Shown: positions 24,090 through 33,653, counted from the first letter of the stretch. The stretch is 64,000 nucleotides of DNA from Bacteroidales bacterium (GCA_015061285.1 SUWW01000012.1:62001-126000); one strand, 5' to 3'. The notes: generated by a model from the sequence alone, not told the origin. Translations and numbers: made by a program.

Positions 24090-25379
24090 ATGAAAAGAAC
24101 AATTATTACAATTGCCGCAGCTGCGTTATCTGTTGCTATTCAGGCTCAAACGGCACGCGAAGAGATTGATGCCAATATCTATCTATCGGGTAGTAATTAT
24201 TTGGATTATGACCGTCAACTGCCTACCGAGAAGCTCACCCCGACGCCCAAAGGCTATGAACCCTATTATTTTTCTCACTATGGACGTCATGGCTCGCGCT
24301 GGCTCATTGGCAAGCATTCGTATACTTACGTGATAGATATTCTTGCAAAAGCCAAAGAGCAAGGTAAGTTGACCGCAAAAGGTGAAGAGACGCTTGCTAA
24401 CGTGCAGAAAATCAATGAGACATCAATAGATCGCCTTGGCGACTTGACGACGGTGGGTGAGCGTCAGCACCATGGCATTGGCAAACGAATGACGCAAAAC
24501 TTCCCAGAGATTTTCAAGCATAAAGATGTATTTATCGATGCGCGTTCTACTACGGTGAATCGATGCATTTTGTCGATGGTGGCTGAGTGCGAAGAGTTTA
24601 TGGCAGCAAATCCAACGGCGCATATACACAACGATGTGAGCGAATCGCTACAATACTACTTGAATCAACCTTGGTCGGATTTCCTTCGCAAAACGCGTCA
24701 TAAAGGTGATTCTGTTGGTTCTGTGTATGCAAAGAAATACTTGAATCCAGAGCGCATAAGTACAGTTCTCTTCAACGATGCACAGTGGGTTAACGATAGC
24801 ATTGATGCAGCTCGATTGATGTATCAGCTTTTTGATATTACTACTAATATGCAGAGTCACGACATAGATATAGATATGTTTCCGCTCTTTACACCCGACG
24901 AGATTTATGATATGTGGCGCAGGGTAAATGTCAACTGGTATTTACGCTACGGTCCATCTCCTTATTCCGATGGTTTGCTACCATTTAGCCAGTATAATTT
25001 GTTGCGCAACATTATAGCATCGGCCGATACTGTAACGCAAACGCAAGCAGTTTTGCGCTTTGGCCACGAGGTGTGCGTGTTGCCTCTTGCATCGTTACTC
25101 GAATTGGGCGATTGCGCTGCTCAGATCGAAAACCTCGATGAGCTCGACACCGTTTGGCGCAACTATCGCATTTTCCCTATGGCGTGCAATATTCAATTGA
25201 TTTTCTATCGTCCTACTAAAGGTAAAAAAGGCGATATATTGGTGAAAGCACTTCTAAACGAGCGCGAGGTTACCATGCCAGTAAAGACCGATATGTATCC
25301 ATATTATAAATGGAGCGATTTGCGTCAATACTACGTCAACAAGCTCGATAATTTTGCTGCAAAGTCGGCAAGTAACTGA
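24090..25379 (+). CDS. Histidine-type phosphatase, MINPP/phytase-like
   Basis: 429 residues with a signal peptide ending AIQAQTA. The catalytic motif is YGRHGSRWL (about residues 70-78) and the proton-donor motif is probably FGHEVCVLPL (about 328-337), an HE-type motif as in multiple inositol polyphosphate phosphatases rather than the HD of AppA-type enzymes. Length is that of Bacteroides MINPP. Likely exported to the periplasm or surface, where it would release phosphate from phytate or other phosphate esters. Has its own promoter-like sequence and terminator. Divergent from the peroxide operon. Confidence 0.85.
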   Translation: MKRTIITIAAAALSVAIQAQTAREEIDANIYLSGSNYLDYDRQLPTEKLTPTPKGYEPYYFSHYGRHGSRWLIGKHSYTYVIDILAKAKEQGKLTAKGEETLANVQKINETSIDRLGDLTTVGERQHHGIGKRMTQNFPEIFKHKDVFIDARSTTVNRCILSMVAECEEFMAANPTAHIHNDVSESLQYYLNQPWSDFLRKTRHKGDSVGSVYAKKYLNPERISTVLFNDAQWVNDSIDAARLMYQLFDITTNMQSHDIDIDMFPLFTPDEIYDMWRRVNVNWYLRYGPSPYSDGLLPFSQYNLLRNIIASADTVTQTQAVLRFGHEVCVLPLASLLELGDCAAQIENLDELDTVWRNYRIFPMACNIQLIFYRPTKGKKGDILVKALLNEREVTMPVKTDMYPYYKWSDLRQYYVNKLDNFAAKSASN

Positions 25380-25405
25380 TAAATTCATACTAATTATATA
25401 ATGCG

Positions 25406-25433
25406 AAAGCTGCTCTTTAGGGCAGCTTTTTTT
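25406..25433 (+). terminator. Terminator of the histidine phosphatase gene
   Basis: AAAGCTGC (25406-25413) pairs with GCAGCTTT (25422-25429), followed by a T run to 25433. Confidence 0.85.
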
Positions 25434-25513
25434 GTGTGATAATAGTGACCCTCCTTTCGTGTCTGAGTGTTTATTATACGTAAAGAAGTCACTTTTATAT
25501 AGCTATATATATG

Positions 25514-25551
25514 TAAACACAAAGTGCCGTTCATCTCGCGATGAACAGCAC
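25514..25551 (-). terminator. Terminator of the first TonB gene
   Basis: GTGCCGTTCATC (25524-25535) pairs with GATGAACAGCAC (25540-25551) with one mismatch around a TCGC loop; TTTGTGTTTAC follows on the minus strand. Confidence 0.7.
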
Positions 25552-25580
25552 TCATGAGTTTTGTACTAAAATTATTTCGA

Positions 25581-26267
25581 CTATTGAAGTACGAAGTTGA
25601 TTGGCACCGTGTACGAAACCTTAACGGCTTTACCGCGCTGTTTGCCCGGAGTCCATTTTGGCATCGATTTTACCACGCGAACAGCCTCTTTATCCAAGTT
25701 CGGGTCGAATGGGCGAGCCACTTTTACGTTGGTTACATCACCATTCTTGTCGACAACGAACGAAACAAAGACGCGTCCTTGAATGCCGTTTTCTTGAGCG
25801 ATAACCGGATATTTCACCGATTGTGCAAGATACTTACGAAGAGCTTCATCACCACCAGGGAATGAAGGCATTTCCTCTACGATAAGGAATACTTCGTTTG
25901 TCTCCTCTTCTACCTCTTCTTCTACCTCTACTTCACGGAATTCAATTTCTGTATTCTCGTCAGCTTCAGTATCGAGGAGCTCAAGTTCATCGTTGATTTG
26001 GGTGTCGTCGTCAACGATGTTAAGCACGTCCGCCATTTTGGGAGGTGGAGGAGGGGGGGGCGGCTTAATCTCTTCCTGCTTTGTTACAGGCATCATCTCT
26101 TCCTCAACGGCAACCTCTTCAGGCATTGCATTGATGTCGATTTGAACGTCGCGTGATGTCCACTCGAACGCCAAAAGCACCAAGCCCAAAGTGACGGCTA
26201 AGCCAATCTCCGTGAACAAGAGCTTCTTGTTCTCGAGGTCTGCCTTGGGTGTCTTTTTGATTTCCAT
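25581..26267 (-). CDS. Energy transducer TonB (paralogue 1)
   Basis: 228 residues from the ATG at 26267, chosen to match the equal-length paralogue next door; an ATG four codons upstream is possible. One N-terminal membrane helix (IGLAVTLGLVLLAF), a proline run (KPPPPPPPPK), an acidic Glu/Asp-rich periplasmic linker, and a C-terminal TonB domain (FPGGDEALRKYLAQSVKYP, GRVFVSFVVDKNGDV, MPKWTPGKQRGKAVKV). It carries proton-motive energy to outer-membrane receptors. No exbBD beside it. The start codon is preceded by a hairpin at 26283-26306 that the paralogue shares. Confidence 0.93.
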   Translation of the reverse strand: MEIKKTPKADLENKKLLFTEIGLAVTLGLVLLAFEWTSRDVQIDINAMPEEVAVEEEMMPVTKQEEIKPPPPPPPPKMADVLNIVDDDTQINDELELLDTEADENTEIEFREVEVEEEVEEETNEVFLIVEEMPSFPGGDEALRKYLAQSVKYPVIAQENGIQGRVFVSFVVDKNGDVTNVKVARPFDPNLDKEAVRVVKSMPKWTPGKQRGKAVKVSYTVPINFVLQ

Positions 26268-26282
26268 AAGGTTAAACATTTT

Positions 26283-26306
26283 AGCGGCAATTTTGTGGTT
26301 GCCACT
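26283..26306 (-). promoter_or_regulatory. Leader hairpin of TonB paralogue 1
   Basis: On the minus strand AGTGGCAA pairs with TTGCCGCT (one G-T pair). It ends 15 bases before the start codon, exactly as in the second TonB gene. Confidence 0.5.
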
Positions 26307-26431
26307 TCGGTTATATCAAGTCAAGTATTTTCTTTTGTAAAGCGACCGCCAAATTAGCTAATATTTCTATAATGATGTTAGTTGTACCATTATTTTTTTC
26401 ACACTTTTTATATACGTATATGTGCAATCAC

Positions 26432-26469
26432 ACAAAAGCGCTGCCCATTTCCAAGAATGAACAACGCTT
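26432..26469 (-). terminator. Weak terminator of the second TonB gene
   Basis: An imperfect hairpin AAGCGCTG...CAACGCTT with an inner CATT/AATG; TTTTGTGTG follows on the minus strand. Confidence 0.4.
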
Positions 26470-26499
26470 AATGTGTATACTATTTATACTCAAGCTCGG

Positions 26500-27186
26500 C
26501 TATTGAAGCACGAAGTTGATAGGCACTGTGTAGGAAACTTTGACGGCTTTGCCTCGTTGTTTTCCTGGTGTCCACTTAGGCATCGATTTTACCACGCGAA
26601 TGGCCTCTTTGTCTAAGTTGGGGTCTGTCGGTCGCATTACTTTTACATCGGTAACGTCGCCATTTTTATCTATCACAAACGATACAAAGACGCGACCTTG
26701 AACGCCATTGTCTTGTGCTATTGCTGGATATTTTACAGATTGCGCAAGATATTTCATTAGAGCGCTCTCTCCGCCTGGGAATATCGGCATTTCTTCGGCG
26801 GTGAAGAAAATAGCGTTGTCGTCATCTTCTTCATCTTCGGCTTCTACCTCAATATTTTGGTATGATATTTCGGTATTGTCGTCAATTTCGCTATTGATAA
26901 GCTCAAGGTCTTCGTCGATTTCTGCATCATTATCAGTAATGTTGATGATGTCAGCCAATTTAGGAGGTGGAGGTAGTAGTTTGGGCTGCTCGTCTTGTGT
27001 GGTAACAGGCACCAAGTCTTCCTCAACAGTGAACTCGATAGGTAGTGCGTCGATGACAATTTGAACATCGCGTGACGTCCATTCGAAAGCCACAAGCACA
27101 ATACCCAACGAAATAGCTAAACCAATCTCTGCGAACAAAGTCTTCTTGTTTTCGAGATTTGCTCTGGGCGTTTTCTTTGTTTCCAT
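26500..27186 (-). CDS. Energy transducer TonB (paralogue 2)
   Basis: 228 residues, same domain order as the neighbour at 25581-26267: N-terminal helix (IGLAISLGIVLVAF), shorter proline run (KLLPPPPKL), acidic linker and C-terminal TonB domain (FPGGESALMKYLAQSVKYP, GRVFVSFVIDKNGDV). The two are near-identical over the C-terminal 60 residues and differ most in the acidic linker and proline run, which suggests tandem duplication followed by drift in the periplasm-spanning part. Each appears to have its own leader hairpin and terminator. Confidence 0.93.
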   Translation of the reverse strand: METKKTPRANLENKKTLFAEIGLAISLGIVLVAFEWTSRDVQIVIDALPIEFTVEEDLVPVTTQDEQPKLLPPPPKLADIINITDNDAEIDEDLELINSEIDDNTEISYQNIEVEAEDEEDDDNAIFFTAEEMPIFPGGESALMKYLAQSVKYPAIAQDNGVQGRVFVSFVIDKNGDVTDVKVMRPTDPNLDKEAIRVVKSMPKWTPGKQRGKAVKVSYTVPINFVLQ

Positions 27187-27201
27187 AAGGCTAAGTATTA
27201 G

Positions 27202-27221
27202 AGTGGCAAGAATTTGCCACT
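27202..27221 (-). promoter_or_regulatory. Leader hairpin of TonB paralogue 2
   Basis: AGTGGCAA (27202-27209) and TTGCCACT (27214-27221) form a perfect 8-base stem with a 4-base loop, 15 bases before the start codon. Confidence 0.5.
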
Positions 27222-27333
27222 GCGGTTAATAATCTGTTGACCTTTATGCCATTAAGTTATAGATTATTGCGCAGAAGTGTTCTCTATGTAATAAATATTC
27301 AGAATATTTAATACTTATTTCATGTTTGCAATA

Positions 27334-28704
27334 TTAGCCAAATAGTATTCTGAAAGCCTCGTCGAGGCGGGAAACTTGGTGCACTTTTATGTCGAAATTG
27401 TTGATAGGAATGCGATGCGAATAGTTTGGTATGATTATGCGGTTGAATCCGAGTTTGGCAGCTTCGGCTATGCGTTGTTCAATTCTGTTTACAGGACGTA
27501 TTTCGCCAGAAAGACCAATTTCGCCAGTGAGACATGTACCCTTGGGTAAACACATATCGGTGTTAGATGAGAGTATCGATGCGGCAACGCTTAAATCTAT
27601 AGCGGGATCGCTTACGCGTATGCCACCAGCAATATTTAGAAAAACATCTTTAGAGGCAAGTTTGAATCCGGCGCGTTTTTCAAGTACGGCAAGTAGCATA
27701 TTCAATCGTCGAAGATCGAATCCTGTTGCAGATCGTTGAGGAGTGCCGTAAGCTGCTGTAGATGTTAGGGCTTGCGTCTCTATCAAGAAAGGACGTAGGC
27801 CTTCCATGGCGGCTGCTATGGCTATGCCACTAAGCTCTTGAGAGTATTCGGTGAGTAGCATTTCCGACGGGTTGGTAACCTCGCGAAGGCCATCGCCGAG
27901 CATTTCGAAAATGCCTATTTCGTTGGTAGAACCAAAGCGGTTTTTTATCGAGCGGAGTATTCGATACATGTGATTGCGGTCGCCTTCGAATTGAAGTACA
28001 ACATCGACCATGTGTTCGAGAATTTTTGGTCCAGCAAGTTGCCCATCTTTATTTATATGGCCTATAAGTATTATTGGAAGTGAGTTTTCTTTGGCTATGC
28101 GCATAAGCATAGCGGTGCACTCTTTTATCTGTGATATGCTGCCAGGAAAAGAGTCGATGCGCTCGGTCTCCATGGTTTGTATGGAGTCGATAACAACGAT
28201 GTCGGGTTTGACGGTGTCGATGTGTTGCGAAAGGCGGTCGATGGAAGTGTCGCTCACAACGTGGCAATTGTCTTGCGAGACACCTCGAATACGTTCGGCG
28301 CGCAGTTTTATTTGCACTACGCTCTCTTCGCCCGATACGTACAAAATTTGTTTTTGCGGTATCGATAGTGCCATTTGTAGCACAAGAGTAGATTTGCCAA
28401 TGCCAGGTTCACCGCCTATAAGCACTATAGATCCAGGCACAATGCCGCCACCGAGCACGCGGTCGAGTTCTCCATTGGATGTTGTGCTGCGCTGAATCTC
28501 TTTTACTTCCACTTCTCGGAGTTTTATGGGGTGGACAGTTCCTCCTACAGCAGTAGCCTTGCTCGACACAGCCGATTTGTCGACTATGATTTGTTCTTCG
28601 GTAAAAGTATTCCATTGACCGCATTGCGCACAGCGTCCGACCCATTTAGGCGATTCTGCACCACATTCGCGGCATACGTATACGACTCTTGTTTTGACAC
28701 CCAT
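27334..28704 (-). CDS. radA: DNA repair protein RadA
   Basis: 456 residues. N-terminal zinc finger CREC...CAQC (Cys11, 14, 25, 28), RecA-like ATPase with Walker A GEPGIGKST (about 98-106) and Walker B region DIVVIDSIQT, the RadA-specific KNRFGSTNE motif, and a C-terminal Lon-like domain (IAGGIRVSDPAIDLSVAASIL). RadA drives branch migration at recombination intermediates in the cytoplasm. Normal length. A -7-like TAAATTTG lies at 28736-28743 on the minus strand. Confidence 0.96.
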   Translation of the reverse strand: MGVKTRVVYVCRECGAESPKWVGRCAQCGQWNTFTEEQIIVDKSAVSSKATAVGGTVHPIKLREVEVKEIQRSTTSNGELDRVLGGGIVPGSIVLIGGEPGIGKSTLVLQMALSIPQKQILYVSGEESVVQIKLRAERIRGVSQDNCHVVSDTSIDRLSQHIDTVKPDIVVIDSIQTMETERIDSFPGSISQIKECTAMLMRIAKENSLPIILIGHINKDGQLAGPKILEHMVDVVLQFEGDRNHMYRILRSIKNRFGSTNEIGIFEMLGDGLREVTNPSEMLLTEYSQELSGIAIAAAMEGLRPFLIETQALTSTAAYGTPQRSATGFDLRRLNMLLAVLEKRAGFKLASKDVFLNIAGGIRVSDPAIDLSVAASILSSNTDMCLPKGTCLTGEIGLSGEIRPVNRIEQRIAEAAKLGFNRIIIPNYSHRIPINNFDIKVHQVSRLDEAFRILFG

Positions 28705-28735
28705 GAGATTTATTATTTATTATTTATATGTAGCC

Positions 28736-28743
28736 CAAATTTA
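28736..28743 (-). promoter_or_regulatory. Possible -7 element for radA
   Basis: Minus-strand TAAATTTG fits TAnnTTTG, 31 bases before the start codon; no -33 TTG at the usual distance. Confidence 0.3.
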
Positions 28744-28800
28744 GAAATTGGATATTGAAAGTCGACGATAGAAATGGCATGAGTTGCTTTTCTCTATCCT

Positions 28801-28846
28801 CTAAAACAGAATTTGCCCCCGAAACAGAAGTTTCGGAGGCAAATTC
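28801..28846 (-). terminator. Terminator after rpmF
   Basis: A 17-base stem with one mismatch (28809-28825 with 28830-28846) and a 4-base loop; TGTTTTAG follows on the minus strand. Confidence 0.75.
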
Positions 28847-28872
28847 CATATCGCAGAAATGTTGGTCGAAAA

Positions 28873-29058
28873 TTAGACTGCAGCCTCTTTTTCGATAGCC
28901 AACTTACCACGATAATAGCCGCATTCACCACATACAGTGTGAAGTTTGATGGTAGCACCACAATTTGAGCAAACACCAAGAGCTGGAGCTACTGCCTTGT
29001 AGTGAGTTCTACGCTTGTCGCGGCGAGTTTTCGAATGGTTACGTTTAGGATGTGCCAT
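28873..29058 (-). CDS. rpmF: 50S ribosomal protein L32
   Basis: 61 residues, the usual length. MAHPKRNHSKTRRDKRR is the conserved N-terminus; CSNCG and CGECG form the zinc-ribbon pairs. Component of the large ribosomal subunit. Twelve bases after the DUF177 gene, the common yceD-rpmF pairing. Confidence 0.97.
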   Translation of the reverse strand: MAHPKRNHSKTRRDKRRTHYKAVAPALGVCSNCGATIKLHTVCGECGYYRGKLAIEKEAAV

Positions 29059-29070
29059 CTTACTTAATTA

Positions 29071-29619
29071 TTAATTGTTGTTTTTATTTACTAAGCCTTT
29101 CAGCGCGTCCCATCGCGGGTCGGTACTTGGGGCTTTTGTCTCTTTGTTAGCCGAATATTGCTGAAGCTTTTTTATCATCTCGGGGTTGCAGAGCGAATTG
29201 CCCTCTGAATCCTCCTCGTGCTTGAATCTAATCGGCATCGCTACCGCTATAAATTCATATATATACTGAGCTACAGAAATATCGTTGTCGTTTTCGTCTA
29301 TCATGTAGAGTTCGTCAGAAATCTCTTCCTCATGGTCGCCAAACTTTACTATTATGTCGCCTCCACAATGTTCTACTTGATAGTCCATTGGGTCGAGACA
29401 CACATCGCAAGTTGTGTGTATGGTTCCAGAGATGTCGAATCGCATTTTAAGCATTTGGTCGGTCTTGGTCATATCCAAGTTGACCACAAAGTCGCCATCT
29501 TCGATTAGCGAATCCTCAAGATTCTCGAAGAAATCGCGGTGAATGTCAAATTTGAATTGATGTTCACCATTGGCTAAACCCTTGTACTGTATGCGCAATG
29601 CGTTATCGTCAGTTTTCAT
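29071..29619 (-). CDS. DUF177 (YceD-like) protein
   Basis: 182 residues, acidic, with the cysteine pair in HTTCDVCLDPMDYQV that marks the family and a C-terminal DPRWDALKGLVN segment. Family members sit directly before rpmF in most bacteria; a role in 23S rRNA or ribosome biogenesis is proposed for YceD. The gene order here is the standard one. Confidence 0.9.
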   Translation of the reverse strand: MKTDDNALRIQYKGLANGEHQFKFDIHRDFFENLEDSLIEDGDFVVNLDMTKTDQMLKMRFDISGTIHTTCDVCLDPMDYQVEHCGGDIIVKFGDHEEEISDELYMIDENDNDISVAQYIYEFIAVAMPIRFKHEEDSEGNSLCNPEMIKKLQQYSANKETKAPSTDPRWDALKGLVNKNNN

Positions 29620-29741
29620 CAGTCTCTACCAGACTAAAAACGCCGCGAAATTACTGCAATTATCCTTTAGATAAAAGTGTTAGATGGATAATTTTTTTGC
29701 TCGATTGTGATTATAAATATGCGTATGTAATATGCTGAAAA

Positions 29742-30368
29742 TCAATCCTTGTTTGCTTCTGTGGCAATTTCAGCATTGTCGTTTACGTTTGTTATACCGC
29801 CCGAAACGATGAATTTCATGACTTCAGCAGAGTTGGTATTAAGCTTTGTAACGTTTGATTTGGGCACAACAATGAGTTCTCCTAATATTCCATAGCTACC
29901 AGGAAGGTACACCGAAATCATATCGTTGATGCCGAGTTTGCTGAGGTCGTTCTGTGTGATGAAGCCTATGCGAAATACAGAGCCATCAGAATTTATGCGC
30001 ACAAGAACAGGAGATTCGAACTTACGTTGTTTGCCTACGAAAGCTTGCATTAGGTCGCGAACTGAGCTATATACAAAGCGAATGATAGGCATTCGCCTCA
30101 TTAGTTTATTGAAAAATTGCGCAGTAGGTGTTGCTATTATCATTTTACTTATGTAACCAATGACCGCAATGGCTATCACCATAAGTAGTATGTTTATCAC
30201 CATAAACAGAATGTTGCCCCAACTTGAGGCGTCTGAGTCGGGTGTGTTAGTGATGGCAGCAGTAATTCTCATGATGTAGCACGCTGCAACGTAAATGACG
30301 TAGAACGTGGCACCTATTGGAACTAAAAATAGCAACCCTTGTAAAAAGTATGAGAAGAACTTCTTCAT
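29742..30368 (-). CDS. DUF502 membrane protein
   Basis: 208 residues from MKKFFSYF; in-frame ATGs at 30377 and 30389 are alternatives, and the longer frame upstream lies inside rodA. Two membrane helices (about 8-28 and 50-75) are followed by the DUF502 core: MRRMPIIRFVYSSVRDLMQAF, PVLVRINSDGSVFRIGFIT and VYLPGSYGILGE. Family function is unknown; members are inner-membrane proteins. Its start lies about 17 bases after the rodA stop, so it is the last gene of the cell-shape operon. Confidence 0.85.
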   Translation of the reverse strand: MKKFFSYFLQGLLFLVPIGATFYVIYVAACYIMRITAAITNTPDSDASSWGNILFMVINILLMVIAIAVIGYISKMIIATPTAQFFNKLMRRMPIIRFVYSSVRDLMQAFVGKQRKFESPVLVRINSDGSVFRIGFITQNDLSKLGINDMISVYLPGSYGILGELIVVPKSNVTKLNTNSAEVMKFIVSGGITNVNDNAEIATEANKD

Positions 30369-30385
30369 GACGTGCATTTTATAAA

Positions 30386-31816
30386 TCATCGTATTAGCTC
30401 GTTGCGGTTTGTGTCGAGCTTCAAGAAAATGAATAACAGAATGGAGAATCCCCAAAGCGATGAACCTCCATAGCTGAAGAACGGCAGCGGAATACCTATC
30501 ACTGGCATAAGACCAATGGTCATACTTATGTTTACAGCGAAGTGGAAGAAGAATATGCTGGCTACGCAATATCCATAGACGCGACTAAAAGCGGAATGCT
30601 GCTTCTCGGCAAGTGATATTAGGCGCATAAAGAATAGCAAATAGAGACCTATCAAAACGAAACTACCCATAAAGCCCCACTCTTCGCCCACAGTGCAGAA
30701 GATGAAGTCGGTCGATTGCTTTGGTACGAAGTTGAACTTCGTTTGTGTGCCTTGCAAGTAGCCTTTGCCAGAAAATCCGCCCGAGCCAATTGCTATGAGA
30801 CTCTGATTGACGTTGTAGCCAGCGCCAAGTGGGTCGTCTTCCTTGCCGAATAGTATGTTTATGCGTGTTCGTTGGTGCTCTATAAGTACGTTCTCAAAAA
30901 CGAAGCTTGTGCCGAACGACATTGCAAGTCCTGCCCACATATACACAAGCACCATAAATATTCTGTAGAAACGGCGCGTAACCATACGTATGAGTACAAA
31001 CATTGTAGTTACGCCAGCTCCGATGAGAAACAGAACAGAGAGTTCCACATGCTTATGCAACAAAAGAGTTATGCCCCACGTCATGGCACTTGCACCAATG
31101 CCAATAAGCACGGCGAAAATGCCGAAGTTGTGTTGGTTGTTGTTTTGGAATTTCACTGTTATGACCATAGCTGAAACGAGCAGCACTATAGCCATAACCC
31201 ATTCGTCGCCAATAAGAAGCGATGCTATGGCAGTAGCAGCGGCAACCACTCCGAGCAACAATATGTGAGGCGACATGCCTTCGCGAAACATAGGCAGAAG
31301 GAAAGTGAAGAATATCAACGCACTACCAGTATCGTTTTGTAGCAACACCAATGCTATAGGCAGTAGGAGTATGCCGCCAATTTTCAAAGCGTTAGCTGTG
31401 GTGAATTGAAAGTTGTAGCGGCTCATAAAGCGAGCTATAAGTAGTGCTGTGCCGAGCTTTGTGAACTCTACGGGTTGAAAACGAATAGGACCTAATTCGA
31501 ACCACGCTTTGGCTCCGTGCACCTCCTTGCCCACCGCCAATACCACCAAGAGTAGTATGATAGATATTATGTATACGAAGGTGCTAATCTCCACGTAGAG
31601 CTTAGCGTCGAGTATCATAATTATACTTACGCTGATGATGGAGATCCCAATCCACACAAGTTGTTTGAAATATTCAGCATCGACAGAGAAAAAGACACCT
31701 GTTTCGGGGTTGAAGTTGGCAGCATAGAGGTTTGCCCACCCGAAACCGACAAGTGCCACATAGAGTAGCACCATCCACCAGTCGATACCTTTGCGATATG
31801 GATTATTGCCCAGCAT
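30386..31816 (-). CDS. rodA: Peptidoglycan glycosyltransferase RodA
   Basis: 476 residues, about ten membrane segments, SEDS family. Family stretches include KAWFELGPIRFQPVEFTKLG, LLQNDTGSALIF, and IAIGSGGFSGKGYLQGTQ with SYGGSSLWG near the C-terminus. With PBP2 it polymerises glycan strands for side-wall growth under MreBCD control. It overlaps the PBP2 gene by 14 bases. Longer than E. coli RodA (370) through an extra membrane region near residues 195-270, as is usual in Bacteroidales. Confidence 0.95.
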   Translation of the reverse strand: MLGNNPYRKGIDWWMVLLYVALVGFGWANLYAANFNPETGVFFSVDAEYFKQLVWIGISIISVSIIMILDAKLYVEISTFVYIISIILLLVVLAVGKEVHGAKAWFELGPIRFQPVEFTKLGTALLIARFMSRYNFQFTTANALKIGGILLLPIALVLLQNDTGSALIFFTFLLPMFREGMSPHILLLGVVAAATAIASLLIGDEWVMAIVLLVSAMVITVKFQNNNQHNFGIFAVLIGIGASAMTWGITLLLHKHVELSVLFLIGAGVTTMFVLIRMVTRRFYRIFMVLVYMWAGLAMSFGTSFVFENVLIEHQRTRINILFGKEDDPLGAGYNVNQSLIAIGSGGFSGKGYLQGTQTKFNFVPKQSTDFIFCTVGEEWGFMGSFVLIGLYLLFFMRLISLAEKQHSAFSRVYGYCVASIFFFHFAVNISMTIGLMPVIGIPLPFFSYGGSSLWGFSILLFIFLKLDTNRNELIR

Positions 31817-33638
31817 TTATTTCTGCGTCTAAAATTCGTTTTTCTACCCACTGGCGGTCTTGCGAAATCTCGCCGTTGAGGTATTTTTCTATCATCAAAC
31901 CGCCAATAGGAACAGCCCAAGTAGCGCCAAAGCCACCATTTTCTACATAAACCGAAATGGCTATTTCTGGATTCTCGCGCGGAGCAAACGACATAAATAT
32001 CGAGTGATCTTTGCCGTGCGGATTTTGCGCCGTGCCTGTCTTGCCACACACGCGAATGTCTTTCAACTGTGCGCCATGAGCTGTGCCGCCATCAGCGCCC
32101 CAAACAGCTGCCTCCATACCATCTTGAATAACGTCGAAGTATTCGGCCGGTATGCCAGTTTCGCGTTTTGTTCGATAGAGACTATCAATTTCTTCACCTT
32201 CGATATGGTGAACTACATGAGGTGTGTAGAACCAACCTCTGTTGGCAATAGTAGCTGCAACATTGGCAAGTTGAATAGGCGTAAGTAGCAATTCTCCCTG
32301 ACCAATAGAGAGCGACACTACGCCAAGCGAGTTCCAACCCTTGCCTTTCACCTTGTCGTAATAATTGGCGTTTGGTACGAAACCTCTATTCTCGTTAGCT
32401 ATATCAATACCCAAGCGATAGCCAAGACCGAAGCGAACGAGGTGATCTTTCCACACGTCGAGGGCTTCGTGGCAGTTGGCAAATTTCTTATTATCGAGAA
32501 TTGCGCGGAACTCCGCAGCGAAGTATCCGTTGCAAGAGTGCTGAATGGCTTGTCGCAAGTCGAGTGGCGAGAAGTGTCCGTGGCAACCCATGTGGAAACG
32601 GCCAACGGTGTAACCGAAGTTACATGGATAGCGCGTGGTGGGTGTAATTATGCCTTCGCCTAAGCCAATGAGTGCATTGATGGTCTTGAATGTCGATCCT
32701 GGAGGATACCAAGCTTGAATGGCTCGGTTGAAGAGTGGTTTTGCAGGGTCGTTGCTGAGAATAGGAAAGTTCACCGAGCGGTCGCGGCCAATAAGTAGTG
32801 ATGGATCGTAGCTTGGTGCAGAGACCATACAGAGTATCTCGCCCGTAGATGGCTTTATGGCAACGATGCTACCTGTTTTGCCTCGCATAAGCCGTTCGCC
32901 ATATTCCTGCAACTCCACATCGAGCGAAAGAGTGAGGTCTTTGCCCGATATAGCTACCGTGTCGAGCGCACCATCTTGCACGTGACCTTTTACGAGTCCA
33001 AGCACGTCTACCATTAGGTAGTTGATGCCTTTATGTCCTCGAAGATACTCTTCGAAACTACTCTCTATGCCGCTGATGCCAATGTAGTCGCCTTGTTCGT
33101 AGTAGCTGTTTTTGTTTATTATGCCCTCATTCACCTCACCCACATATCCAAGCACATGAGCTGCAACGGGATATTCATACTTACGAAGTGTACGGCGTTG
33201 CCCATAGAAACCTGGCATTTTGTAGAGCTTCTCTTGCAGCATGGCGTAGCGCTCACTCGACAACTGCTTTATAAATACCGACGATTTGTATATCGAAGTT
33301 CTATGCCGACGAATGTCGCGACGCAAAATGCTGAAGTAGTTGCGTAGCGTTGGCATATCTATACCAACAGTATTGCAAAAGTCGACACTGTCGAATTCGT
33401 GAACCTCGCGCGGAATAATCATTATGTCGTACACTGCCTGATTCGACACAAGCAATTTGCCGTTTCGGTCGTATATGAGTCCACGCGACGGATAAATAAC
33501 CTCTTTGCGCTGCGAGTTGCTGTCGGCCGAAGTCTTATACGTATCGCTGACAACCTGCACGTAGAATAGCTTGATGACCATAATTAGAGCCACCAATGCC
33601 ATAAACATCTCTATTATGTACTTACGGTTTGAATACAT
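31803..33638 (-). CDS. mrdA: Penicillin-binding protein 2
   Basis: 611 residues. One N-terminal membrane helix (MFMALVALIMVIKLFYVQVV), a PBP dimerisation domain (SRGLIYDRNGKLLVSNQ), and a transpeptidase domain with the three active-site motifs: PGSTFK, SCN in QHSCNGYF, and KTGTAQNPHG. It cross-links peptides in elongation, working with RodA. Located between mreD and rodA, 15 bases after mreD and overlapping rodA. Confidence 0.95.
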   Translation of the reverse strand: MYSNRKYIIEMFMALVALIMVIKLFYVQVVSDTYKTSADSNSQRKEVIYPSRGLIYDRNGKLLVSNQAVYDIMIIPREVHEFDSVDFCNTVGIDMPTLRNYFSILRRDIRRHRTSIYKSSVFIKQLSSERYAMLQEKLYKMPGFYGQRRTLRKYEYPVAAHVLGYVGEVNEGIINKNSYYEQGDYIGISGIESSFEEYLRGHKGINYLMVDVLGLVKGHVQDGALDTVAISGKDLTLSLDVELQEYGERLMRGKTGSIVAIKPSTGEILCMVSAPSYDPSLLIGRDRSVNFPILSNDPAKPLFNRAIQAWYPPGSTFKTINALIGLGEGIITPTTRYPCNFGYTVGRFHMGCHGHFSPLDLRQAIQHSCNGYFAAEFRAILDNKKFANCHEALDVWKDHLVRFGLGYRLGIDIANENRGFVPNANYYDKVKGKGWNSLGVVSLSIGQGELLLTPIQLANVAATIANRGWFYTPHVVHHIEGEEIDSLYRTKRETGIPAEYFDVIQDGMEAAVWGADGGTAHGAQLKDIRVCGKTGTAQNPHGKDHSIFMSFAPRENPEIAISVYVENGGFGATWAVPIGGLMIEKYLNGEISQDRQWVEKRILDAEINAGQ

Positions 33639-33653
33639 AGTTACGCAGTTGCC

